32,805 nt of DNA from DAIUCA01 sp964613675 (lineage in GTDB: Bacteria > Pseudomonadota > Gammaproteobacteria > Competibacterales > Competibacteraceae). This document shows, one piece after another, positions 14,630 to 22,225 of the stretch. Positions within the stretch are counted from its first letter, which is position 1. Every line of letters begins with the position of its first letter. Below the pieces are notes generated by a model. The model did not search any database. It was given only the letters and a program-made list of their open reading frames with translations, and was not told where the DNA came from. The position numbers and the translations under genes are program-made. The stretch lies in assembly GCA_964613675.1 (NCBI GenBank), contig CAZTIH010000014.1, positions 1-32,805 of the forward strand, in the 5' to 3' direction.

Positions 14630-15243
14630 TGACATCGTCTACGCATTTTTCCGAGGGCCGCTTGCTCGTGTTGGCGTCCACTTCCCCCTTTCGACGGGCA
14701 TTGTTGGAGAAACTAGGTATTTCGTTCACTACTCACGCCCCGATGGTCGATGAACAACCTCTGGGAGAGGAATTGCCAGCGGATTTAGTCGCTCGACTGG
14801 CCCGTGAAAAAGCCCTAGCTGTCGCCCCGCATTACCCTAACGGTCTTATTATTGGTTCCGATCAAGTGGCTGTTCTAAACGGACAGATTTTGGGTAAACC
14901 TGGCAATCATGCGCGGGCAGTAACACAACTGTTAGCGTGTAGCGGACGGATCGTGACTTTCTTAACGGGGTTATGTCTTTACGACGTACAAAGTCAGCGT
15001 CAACAGCTCGTCGTGGAACCCTTTACGGTGCATTTTCGACCGTTGACGGTGGGGCAAATCGAACGCTATCTCCAACGGGAACAGCCCTATCAATCGGCCG
15101 GAAGTTTCAAATCCGAGGGTTTAGGGATTGTGCTATTTGAAAAATTACAAGGTGACGACCCCAATGCCCTCATCGGGTTGCCACTGATTCGCCTAATAAC
15201 ATTGTTGCATAACGAAGGCGTTGAAATGCTCGCCCTACCCTAG
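14629..15243 (+). CDS. yceF: Maf-family nucleotide pyrophosphatase, YceF (m7GTP) type
   Basis: House-cleaning enzyme that hydrolyses modified nucleotides; the YceF branch prefers 7-methyl-GTP. The 204 residues show the phosphate-binding loop LASTSPFRR (15-23) directly followed by ALLEKLGI, then GLIIGSDQVAVLNGQILGKP, GRIVTFLTGLCLY and the YceF signature YQSAGSFKSEGLGIVLFEKL. The ATG at 14629 is preferred over the TTG one codon earlier. GGGGGAA lies about 9 bases upstream. Convergent with rpoS, separated by 8 bases. In many gammaproteobacteria yceF sits near fabD or rpmF genes, which are not seen here. Confidence 0.93.
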   Translation: MTSSTHFSEGRLLVLASTSPFRRALLEKLGISFTTHAPMVDEQPLGEELPADLVARLAREKALAVAPHYPNGLIIGSDQVAVLNGQILGKPGNHARAVTQLLACSGRIVTFLTGLCLYDVQSQRQQLVVEPFTVHFRPLTVGQIERYLQREQPYQSAGSFKSEGLGIVLFEKLQGDDPNALIGLPLIRLITLLHNEGVEMLALP

Positions 15244-15251
15244 AGATAGAG

Positions 15252-16151
15252 CTAATCCTCTTGAATCCAGCCCCGCGAAAAACCCTCCCGTTCGAGAATT
15301 TTGCGCAGATGATGAAGGGCATCGAGTTGGATTTGACGTACCCGTTCCCGTGTCACGCCCAGTTCCTCTCCCACCGCCTCCAATGTAATCGGGTCATCTC
15401 CCGTCAACCCAAAACGGCGTTCGATAATATTGCGCTGGCGGGCCGTGAGTTTAGCGAGACTTCGGTGAATTTTTGTTTGAAGTTCAATGGCTTGGATCGA
15501 AGTTTCGGGACTAGGAATTTGTTCATCGGCCAGTTGATCGAGAAGGCTCCAGTCATCGTCGTCCGGGGCGGCGCTCTCCAAAGACAACGCCCGCTCATCT
15601 AGGCGCAATAATCGTTCGATTTCGGCTAAAGGTTTACCACAGGCTTGGGCAATTTCCGTCGGAGTGGGGTCGCTTTGCCCCTTTTGACTTAACTGCGTGA
15701 CCATCCTCAGCACGCGGGCAAGGTCCTTGAGGACATGAATGGGCAACCGTACCGCCCGCGTCTGATTCATGATGCCTCGTTCAATGGTTTGGCGGATCCA
15801 CCAAGTCGCGTAGGTCGAAAAACGAAAGCCCCGCTCGGGATCGAACTTCGTCACGGCGTGAATCAGTCCCAAATTGCCTTCTTCAATCAGGTCGTCAAAG
15901 CTTAAGCCGCGATTGAGATAGCGTTTAGCGATATTCACGACCAGTCGCAAATTGCTTTCGATCATGTGCTGGCGCGCGTTTTGATCTCCTTGAAGGGCCA
16001 GTCGGGCGTAATGCACTTCTTCTTCCGCACTTAATAAGCGTTTCTGACCGATTTCTTTGAGGTACACCGCCAACATTGCGCGTTCCATGGGCGTGATACC
16101 TCGTCTGACCGTGGTTTTTGTCATCCTGCGACTGTGATTGACCGTGTTCAA
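15252..16151 (-). CDS. rpoS: RNA polymerase sigma factor RpoS
   Basis: Stationary-phase and general stress sigma factor of 299 residues. Regions visible: 1.2 (YLKEIGQKRLLSAEEEVHYA, from 30), 2 (NLRLVVNIAKRYLNRGLSFDDLIEEGNLGL and FDPERGFRFSTYATWWIRQTIE, 68-124) ending in IMNQTRAVRLPIH, and the region 4.2 helix VTRERVRQIQ (266-275). Lacking region 1.1 and sharing the MNQTRxxRLPIH core with E. coli RpoS, it is RpoS rather than RpoD or RpoH. The start is a TTG at 16151 with GGGGGAG upstream; the next in-frame ATG is at residue 10. It lies 107 bases after surE. The usual pcm and nlpD between them are absent. Confidence 0.92.
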   Translation of the reverse strand: MNTVNHSRRMTKTTVRRGITPMERAMLAVYLKEIGQKRLLSAEEEVHYARLALQGDQNARQHMIESNLRLVVNIAKRYLNRGLSFDDLIEEGNLGLIHAVTKFDPERGFRFSTYATWWIRQTIERGIMNQTRAVRLPIHVLKDLARVLRMVTQLSQKGQSDPTPTEIAQACGKPLAEIERLLRLDERALSLESAAPDDDDWSLLDQLADEQIPSPETSIQAIELQTKIHRSLAKLTARQRNIIERRFGLTGDDPITLEAVGEELGVTRERVRQIQLDALHHLRKILEREGFSRGWIQED

Positions 16152-16258
16152 CGCCCTACTCCCCCATGAAGGTTTACTTGTTAATTAACCGTTGCATACG
16201 CGCCGTTCACCTAACTCAGCAAGCGGGCAGATTTCTGCAAGTTTCATGCGCACAACGA

Positions 16259-17005
16259 TCACTTTAACCAGTCACGCAACTCGGTAAGCAATGTGTGGCG
16301 CGTGAGGTCGATTTGCAATGGCGTCACCGAGACATAGCCCTGTTCAACTGCATGAAAATCGGTTCCCTCTCCCGCATCTTGAGCCGGTCCCGCTGCGCCT
16401 ATCCAGTAAATCGGTCGTCCACGGGGATCGTGTGCGGGCATCACAGCTTCCGCTTTGTGCCGATTCCCCAGTCGCGTGGCAAGGTAACCCTTGAGGGCAT
16501 TTGGGGGGACATCGGGAATGTTGACATTCAGAATCGTATCCCCCGGTAAGGGATGATCCAGAAGTCGTTTAACGAGGGTGCGGGCCACTAAAGCCCCTGT
16601 TTCGTAATGGGTGGGATGATGGTGGTTCATAGAGAACGCGACCGCCGGGAAGCCCAAATAACGCCCCTCCACCGCCGCCGCCACCGTCCCTGAATACAAC
16701 ACATCATCGCCCATATTGGGGCCAGCATTGATTCCCGAGACCACCATATCCATTTCCACCGATAGCAACCCCGTCAACGCCAAATGCACACAGTCTGACG
16801 GCGTGCCGGCCTCCACACTGACAAATCCATTGGTGTGGTGGGTGACATACAGCGGTCGCTTGAGACTTAACGAGTGACTGGCACCACTTCGGTCGCGATC
16901 GGGTGCCACTAAGTAGCACTCGTGACCTAAATCACTCATCGCCGTGAACAACGCCAAGATGCCCGGCGCTTGGTAACCATCATCATTACTAACCAAGATT
17001 TTCAA
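16259..17005 (-). CDS. surE: 5'/3'-nucleotidase SurE
   Basis: Metal-dependent phosphatase acting on nucleoside monophosphates and short polyphosphate, linked to stationary-phase survival. The 248 residues begin MKILVSNDDGYQAPGI with the metal-binding Asp8 and Asp9. They continue with VAPDRDRSGASHSLSL (Ser40), VEAGTPSDCVHLAL and VVSGINAGPNMGDDVLYSGTV, all family hallmarks. The start is a TTG at 17005: it fits the family N-terminus exactly, has GAGGA 9 bases upstream, and overlaps the stop of the preceding membrane protein gene as TTGA. Any start further upstream would add residues encoded in the overlapping membrane-protein gene. Leads into rpoS. Confidence 0.95.
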   Translation of the reverse strand: MKILVSNDDGYQAPGILALFTAMSDLGHECYLVAPDRDRSGASHSLSLKRPLYVTHHTNGFVSVEAGTPSDCVHLALTGLLSVEMDMVVSGINAGPNMGDDVLYSGTVAAAVEGRYLGFPAVAFSMNHHHPTHYETGALVARTLVKRLLDHPLPGDTILNVNIPDVPPNALKGYLATRLGNRHKAEAVMPAHDPRGRPIYWIGAAGPAQDAGEGTDFHAVEQGYVSVTPLQIDLTRHTLLTELRDWLK

Positions 17006-17763
17006 GACGAGCGGTCCTCGTAATAAAAGCAATTGAGAAGGTGATCGAGACAATATTGACTGGTTTGATTGAGGAGCTGTTGTTCTTGCGCGTGCAATTG
17101 TTGCCCCCCAAGGGCCAGTAACCACGCCAAAAACCACAACCATGCCCCGCTCCCCAAGGCGAGTTTGAGTTGTTGTGCAAAGGGTTGTGCGGCGAGTTCT
17201 CCATGAATTCCCCACAACACCCCGCTCAACGCAATGCCCACCGCCAAGGTGCCTAACATCGCAATTAAGGTGTGGATTAGGCGGTAATGTGCGGCGAGTT
17301 CTTGGGAAAACAACTGGAGGTTGAGTTGCAACTGATTTTGGCAGATGTCAACGCGGTGCGTACTTTGGAATTGGTAAATCAACCGCTGTACCAAGCGGTA
17401 AAACCAACTGTGCTCCTGTTCACGCAAAGCAAGGCGTAACGACTTTAACAACTGACCCGCATCGTTGGGCGTGAGGACGGTTGAGGGGTCTTCGGGCAAT
17501 AGGCGACGGCGCAAAATCGTTCGCGATAGGGTCACCCGCTGGATTCCCGCCAACAATTCCAGTAACCCGATCATAAACAGTAACCACGCAACCCCCCCGA
17601 GCGTGAACGGCAACGGCCAAGGCTGTAGGCGCGTCGCATCGACCCCCAAAATAAGCAGGCTACTCAAGCGCCCAAAGTCGCCACTCACGGCAAACAATAA
17701 ATACATCAGTGCCATCGACAAAAAACCGCCACCCAGCGCCAAAAAATAATGGGGAGCTGTCAT
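17002..17763 (-). CDS. Four-segment membrane protein, possibly MotA/TolQ/ExbB-like
   Basis: A 253-residue protein from the ATG at 17763, chosen because hydrophobicity begins there and GGGAG lies upstream. Membrane segments appear near 7-26, 50-70, 160-182 and 198-222. A large charged cytoplasmic loop lies between the second and third (RRRLLPEDPST, LRLALREQEHSWFYRLVQRL). This spacing, and LIAMLGTLAVGIALSGVLWG followed by QLKLALGSGAWLWFLAWLLA, recall the MotA/TolQ/ExbB proton-channel family. I see no partner MotB/TolR/ExbD, so the assignment is tentative. It follows the FHA gene by a few bases and its stop overlaps surE. Context suggests an envelope component of the FHA/kinase cluster. Confidence 0.7.
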   Translation of the reverse strand: MTAPHYFLALGGGFLSMALMYLLFAVSGDFGRLSSLLILGVDATRLQPWPLPFTLGGVAWLLFMIGLLELLAGIQRVTLSRTILRRRLLPEDPSTVLTPNDAGQLLKSLRLALREQEHSWFYRLVQRLIYQFQSTHRVDICQNQLQLNLQLFSQELAAHYRLIHTLIAMLGTLAVGIALSGVLWGIHGELAAQPFAQQLKLALGSGAWLWFLAWLLALGGQQLHAQEQQLLNQTSQYCLDHLLNCFYYEDRSS

Positions 17764-17767
17764 GGGC

Positions 17768-18232
17768 TTAGGACTCCCGTCGAATAGCGCCCGTTTCGGG
17801 GTCACGGGTAAAGCGTCCAGGCGTTGTGGACGAAGGTGGGGTGCGCGGAAGGTCAGTGAGGCGTTCGGTAATTCCCCCACGGGCAACGACTTCTAAGCGT
17901 GGGGGGGCCGGATGGACGGTCGGGGGCGTGCGTCGTTGACACCGTTGGGCCTGTTCAATCAACCAGTCCGTACTCAACTCCCGCGAACCTAGCCGCAACC
18001 GTTCTCCCTTAAAAATCACGCCTTGGGCAAAGGGTTGCCAATTGCCTTCGCGAAAAATTTCGGTGCCATTGGTGCTGCGGTCGATGTAGTGCCAACGCCC
18101 CAACGCATCAACACCCAATTCCGCGTGAACGCCCGAAACCGTATGGCTGTGATCTTCTATCGTGATGTCGGCGCGGTTTGTCGAACGCCCCACACGGTAA
18201 CAACCCAAAAACTCTGAAGATGGCGGGGACAT
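17768..18232 (-). CDS. FHA-domain protein with disordered proline-rich tail
   Basis: A 154-residue protein with one forkhead-associated domain (about 8-90), a reader of phosphothreonine. Signature residues are Gly15-Arg16 (VGRSTNRADI), SGVHAEL (33-39) and DRSTNGTEIF (51-60). The C-terminal 60 residues are rich in Pro, Thr and Arg (TPPTVHPAPP, RTPPSSTTPG) and end PETGAIRRES. They are likely disordered, and their threonines could be kinase targets. ATG at 18232 with GAGGAGGG six bases upstream; the longer upstream frame has no support and would cross the divergent promoter region. First gene of the leftward unit FHA, TolQ-like, surE, rpoS. It is divergent from the TagH-type gene, and a Ser/Thr kinase lies 4 kb away. 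Confidence 0.92.
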   Translation of the reverse strand: MSPPSSEFLGCYRVGRSTNRADITIEDHSHTVSGVHAELGVDALGRWHYIDRSTNGTEIFREGNWQPFAQGVIFKGERLRLGSRELSTDWLIEQAQRCQRRTPPTVHPAPPRLEVVARGGITERLTDLPRTPPSSTTPGRFTRDPETGAIRRES

Positions 18233-18316
18233 GCAATCCCTCCTCGGTAATGTTATGGAAATAATGTGTACACTTGTCTCCCGTAAAAACAAAGTATCGA
18301 GTTTTGCGAGGCGTCT

Positions 18317-19399
18317 ATGACTTTGCTTCTGGAAATGATTGACGGGCCAATGGGGCAACAACCACCGCGTCGAATTGACCGTACCCACCTCACGTTAGGA
18401 CGGTCGAGCAATAATGATTGGGTGCTCGATGACCCGTCCAAGGAGATTTCACGGCGTCACTGTCGCATCGAGTGGCGGGGGATGGATTATTATGTGTGCG
18501 ACGACAGTGCTAATGGCGTGTTCATTAATCAAAGTGGTGAACGGCTGGGTCATGGAAACGCGCAAAAACTGGCGCATGGCGATGAACTGAACTTGGGGCC
18601 ATATCGGTTTCGGGTGACAATCGACTTGGGGACAACCCCCATGAAAGTCTCTCAAACGCCTTCGCCTCCCCCCGATGCCACACAACCTTTTCGAGCGACG
18701 CTCCCTAAAGCGGCGTCTGAGTCCGATTACGCAGCGGCTAAGGATTCTACCGCCGTCAATCCCGTGACCCCGAGAGCGAAAGCAACCCTTCCTACAGGGG
18801 GAGATGAGACGGGGATGACGGCAAAATTGCTCGCGGCATTCCAACGAGGGGCAAAACTCTCCCAATTGCCCGAATTACCCCCTGAATTGTTAATGGAACA
18901 TGTCGGCGTGTTACTGCGGGAGGCGGTGCGCGGTGAAATGGATTTATTGGCGGCCAAAGCGGCTTGGTACTCGATGTTTGGGGGGGGGGCCATCACGCCG
19001 CGCTCCCTCGACAACCCCATTAAACGTTACCCCCCCACGGCTATCGACGAAGTATTGCAACAATTGTTGGGGCGAACTCACTCCACTTTCCCCGCCTCGG
19101 TGGAAGCCGTACGAGAAGGGTTTAAGGAAGTGCAGACGAATCAGACGGCGACTTTGGAGGGCATTCAAGCCGCGCTCAATCAAGTGATGGGCCAGTTAGC
19201 GCCAGAACGGGTACAGCAGTTCGTCGGGTCGTCCATTGCTGACTATTTGTTGCCCAATCAACGAGATGCGCGATGTTGGCAGGCATTCAAGGGCTACTAC
19301 GCGCAGTTGTCTGTCGGGGCCCACGAGGATTTCCATCGCGCCCTCAACAAGTTCATGGCGAACTACTCGCCCTCAGATGTGGATGTGGGGCGTTATTGA
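18317..19399 (+). CDS. tagH: TagH-type FHA protein (type VI secretion-associated family)
   Basis: A 360-residue protein with an N-terminal FHA domain: GRSSNNDWVLDD (28-39), ISRRHCRIEW (44-53), DDSANGVFIN (62-71). A disordered linker follows, then a C-terminal domain (about 170-350) with the TagH/Fha pattern: LLAAFQRGAKLSQLPELPPE, HVGVLLREAVRGEMDLLAAK, NPIKRYPP, AVREGFKEVQTNQTATLEGI, WQAFKGYYAQLSVGAHEDFH. In type VI systems such proteins are phosphorylated by PpkA-type kinases and trigger assembly. No other type VI gene is in the window. The FHA NGT motif reads NGV. GAGG lies before the ATG; the stop overlaps the next start as TTGA. Head of a four-gene unit ending in a kinase. Confidence 0.88.
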   Translation: MTLLLEMIDGPMGQQPPRRIDRTHLTLGRSSNNDWVLDDPSKEISRRHCRIEWRGMDYYVCDDSANGVFINQSGERLGHGNAQKLAHGDELNLGPYRFRVTIDLGTTPMKVSQTPSPPPDATQPFRATLPKAASESDYAAAKDSTAVNPVTPRAKATLPTGGDETGMTAKLLAAFQRGAKLSQLPELPPELLMEHVGVLLREAVRGEMDLLAAKAAWYSMFGGGAITPRSLDNPIKRYPPTAIDEVLQQLLGRTHSTFPASVEAVREGFKEVQTNQTATLEGIQAALNQVMGQLAPERVQQFVGSSIADYLLPNQRDARCWQAFKGYYAQLSVGAHEDFHRALNKFMANYSPSDVDVGRY

Positions 19400-20208
19400 G
19401 CGAACTTCGACGGGCGCGGGGAAGCAATGCGGTGACCATGGGAGGAATTCTGGCGCTGGTAGGGTGCACAACGCCAACGCAGCACTACGACGCCCTTGCC
19501 CAACAGTTGCACCTCACGGCTTTGGAGTATGCCTCCACACATTTTCGCCATCGGGTGTATGCCAATCGGGCATTTCACGGGGAGGTTGCGGCGGTGCATG
19601 TTTATCTGGAACACGATGGCCAACCGTGGAAGTCCCTTGGTCAACCCCACCCTGACCCCACCCCGCGCCAACCCGTCGCGTTGTTTTGGGTCGCGAAAGA
19701 TCCGCATCCTGCCGTGTTGATCGGGCGTCCGGGGTACCACGGGTTAGATTCGCCGACTATCTCGCCGTGGTTATGGACGCATGGGCGATACGGAACGCAG
19801 GTGGTGGAGAGTTTGGCGGAGGTCATCGCACAATTACCGTCGGTGACCGCGCTCATTGGTCACAGTGGGGGGGGAACCCTAGCCATGTTGGTGACAGGAC
19901 ATCATCCCGCAGTACTCAGCGATTTACGGCAGTTAGTGACAGTTGCTGCAAACTTCGATCATCGGGCTTGGACCGCCCACTTTGGTTACAGTCCCTTGGT
20001 CGATTCGCTGGATCCGCTGGATTTACCGCCGTTGCCGCCCACGCTGAGACAGCTACATTGGTTAGCGGGGCGCGATGAACAGGTGTTGCCGTCCATGACG
20101 AAAGCCCTCGCACGTACCCAACCCACCGCGCAATGGCGAATCCAACCCACTTTTGGCCATCAATATGGTTGGGCAACCTTATTGCCTACGGTTCTTTTAA
20201 CGCCTTGA
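19396..20208 (+). CDS. Lipoprotein serine hydrolase (alpha/beta fold)
   Basis: A 270-residue predicted lipoprotein esterase or hydrolase. From the TTG at 19396 the N-terminus has a basic start (SELRRARGSNAV), a short hydrophobic core and lipobox LVGC with Cys24. The TTG overlaps the tagH stop as TTGA and follows GGGGC. The catalytic set is Ser157 in GHSGGG (155-160), a plausible Asp227 (WLAGRDEQVL) and His255 (FGHQYGW), in the order of an alpha/beta hydrolase. The fold resembles DUF-type lipases rather than a named enzyme, and the substrate is unknown. Coupled both to tagH upstream and to the autotransporter-like gene downstream, it should act in the periplasm or at the outer membrane. Confidence 0.85.
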   Translation: MSELRRARGSNAVTMGGILALVGCTTPTQHYDALAQQLHLTALEYASTHFRHRVYANRAFHGEVAAVHVYLEHDGQPWKSLGQPHPDPTPRQPVALFWVAKDPHPAVLIGRPGYHGLDSPTISPWLWTHGRYGTQVVESLAEVIAQLPSVTALIGHSGGGTLAMLVTGHHPAVLSDLRQLVTVAANFDHRAWTAHFGYSPLVDSLDPLDLPPLPPTLRQLHWLAGRDEQVLPSMTKALARTQPTAQWRIQPTFGHQYGWATLLPTVLLTP

Positions 20209-20216
20209 GGTGCTTT

Positions 20217-22223
20217 GTGGGACATATCAAAATATTACTGATTTTACTGGGGTTACTGGCGTTCTTCGGGGGGAACACAGCGGTTGCGGTGACGCGGGAG
20301 TTCACAGGACCGCAGGGAGGGCCTTTTGTCCCGAATAACCAAACCATCGAGCTCTTTTGCTTGGGAACCGATGCGGGGAATTCAGAATTAATGGTGGATT
20401 TTGCGTTACAAAACGGGCCGCAGTGGTTGACCGTAACGCCCGCCAATGGACGATTTAGCTGTGCCGCACCGCGAACCCTGCAATTGCAATTAAATGCGCA
20501 AGCCAATCAATTGCCCGTTGGAACTGAATCGGCCACGGTGATGATTGTGACGCGGGGCGCAATCGAGGACACCGTATCGGTGACGGTCAATGTGACGGTG
20601 CAGCCATCGCGTGCGGCGTTACGGGCCGTGTCCCCGTTGGAGGCACGGTCAACTTTGCAAACACGCGAATCGTTGATGGTGGAGTTGCGGGACAACAATA
20701 ATCGTCCCTTAAGCGGGGTCTCGTTGACTTGGGAATTGTTGGTGCGTACGCCCGCCCTCGAAGGTGCAGAGACTGGGGCACGAATCGAAATCCTGACGCC
20801 CGAAAGTGACAATTTGGGACGCAGTGAAGCCATTTTTGAGACGGGGAATCGCTCGGGCGTGTTTGGCATTCGGGTCACGGCCGGCAGCAGTGCGTTAACC
20901 TTTACGCGAGAAGTCGGGATTGCGGCCGTCATTGACGATGTCAACCGTCCGGAAGCGGCAGTGGGGTCAGCAATTGATTCGTTGTGTCCACAAATGGTCG
21001 TGGCCAATGAGCGGGGCGAACTTAACCGTGACCAGCAACGGTTGCTCGAGCAATGTTCTCAACTGATTGGAGAATCGGCAGATTCCAATTTACCCGAGGC
21101 GTTACGGGGATTGGCGCCTACAGGCAATTTATCGTTTAAGGATTTGGGTGAGCGAACGGTCAACGCGCAATTTACCAACCTCGGTAATCGACTGACCGCA
21201 CTGCGGAGTGGGGCACCTGCAGGGGCGTTGAGCCAGCTTAATTTGCACTGGGGTAGCGAGCGGCTATCGGGGCATCAACTCGCGTTACTCGCCCAGGGAA
21301 TCGGGGCCGGTGCCGGGGACACCTCGACGCTTGATCCTAATGTGTTGTTGGGGGGGCGACTGGGCGCGTTTTTGAGTGGTAATGCGCGATTTGGCAAGCG
21401 CAGCACGACCTCCCAAGACGATGGGTTCAAGTTCAACAGCTACGGCCTAACCGGGGGGGTGGACTATCGGTTTACGAGCGATTTAATCCTTGGGGCTGCG
21501 CTGGGTTTAGCGACCGGGGATTTAGAAAACAGCGGGGATAGCGGTAAAATTGACAATCGTGGGGTGAGTTTCAGTGTCTATGGCAACTACTTTCTTTCTC
21601 CCGATTGGTATGTGGAAGGAATCATGAGTTACGCCCTCAACCGTTATGACCAAATACGGCGTTTGCGCTATCAACTCGGCGAGCTTCCTCCGGTCGATGA
21701 ACGGTTTAGAAGTCGTCCCGATGGAACGCAATTCGGGGTGACGCTGGGGACGGGGTACGACTGGCGGTTTGAAACGGGGTTGACGGCGAGTTTGCGCGGT
21801 AAAGCGAATTATTTGCGCAGTCAAGTGGACGGTTACACGGAAAATAATGCCGCGTCGGGCCTGAATCTGCGATTGGGCAAATTGGACGCAAAATCTTTAG
21901 TGATGTCGGTAGAAGGCCAGGTCGTCCAACCGTTGAGCTATAACTGGGGGGTTTTGTTGCCCCAGGGCAGCGTTGCGCTTGAATACGAGATGTTAAACGA
22001 TCCGCTCACTATTCAAGCGCGTTTTGTCAATGATCCGTTCAATACGCCGATTCGGTTCAAAACGGATCGCCCCGACCGAGGTTATTTACGGTTGGGCATT
22101 GGGATGGCAGCGGTATTAACGGGGGGCACGACATTATTTTTCAATTATGACGGTCTATTTGCGCGTAAAAATTACGACTACGATTTCACGTTAAGTGCCG
22201 GATTACGGGTGGAGTTCGATTAA
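20217..22223 (+). CDS. Autotransporter-type outer membrane protein with Ig-like/BACON-like passenger
   Basis: A 668-residue exported protein from the GTG at 20217, which has GAGGTG just upstream. A TTG at 20205 overlapping the previous stop is the alternative. Signal peptide: MGHIKILLILLGLLAFFGG, cut after AVA. The passenger has a BACON-like beta domain (to about 140: FALQNGPQWLTVTPANGRFS) and an Ig-like domain (about 150-255). A cysteine-containing helical linker (LCPQMV, LEQCSQL) follows. From about 376 the last ~290 residues form an autotransporter beta-barrel: GGRLGAFLSGNARFG, YGLTGGVDYRFTSDLILGAALG, VSFSVYGNYFLSPDWYVEG, ending AGLRVEFD. The passenger is small for an autotransporter. No cleavage motif is evident, so the domain may stay surface-anchored. 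Confidence 0.9.
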   Translation: MGHIKILLILLGLLAFFGGNTAVAVTREFTGPQGGPFVPNNQTIELFCLGTDAGNSELMVDFALQNGPQWLTVTPANGRFSCAAPRTLQLQLNAQANQLPVGTESATVMIVTRGAIEDTVSVTVNVTVQPSRAALRAVSPLEARSTLQTRESLMVELRDNNNRPLSGVSLTWELLVRTPALEGAETGARIEILTPESDNLGRSEAIFETGNRSGVFGIRVTAGSSALTFTREVGIAAVIDDVNRPEAAVGSAIDSLCPQMVVANERGELNRDQQRLLEQCSQLIGESADSNLPEALRGLAPTGNLSFKDLGERTVNAQFTNLGNRLTALRSGAPAGALSQLNLHWGSERLSGHQLALLAQGIGAGAGDTSTLDPNVLLGGRLGAFLSGNARFGKRSTTSQDDGFKFNSYGLTGGVDYRFTSDLILGAALGLATGDLENSGDSGKIDNRGVSFSVYGNYFLSPDWYVEGIMSYALNRYDQIRRLRYQLGELPPVDERFRSRPDGTQFGVTLGTGYDWRFETGLTASLRGKANYLRSQVDGYTENNAASGLNLRLGKLDAKSLVMSVEGQVVQPLSYNWGVLLPQGSVALEYEMLNDPLTIQARFVNDPFNTPIRFKTDRPDRGYLRLGIGMAAVLTGGTTLFFNYDGLFARKNYDYDFTLSAGLRVEFD

Positions 22224-22225
22224 AC

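Noticed and set aside
16185..16247. 20-codon reading frame (MKLAEICPLAELGERRVCNG) between surE and rpoS
   Set aside because: No ribosome binding site and no homology I recognise; such a short frame is expected by chance.
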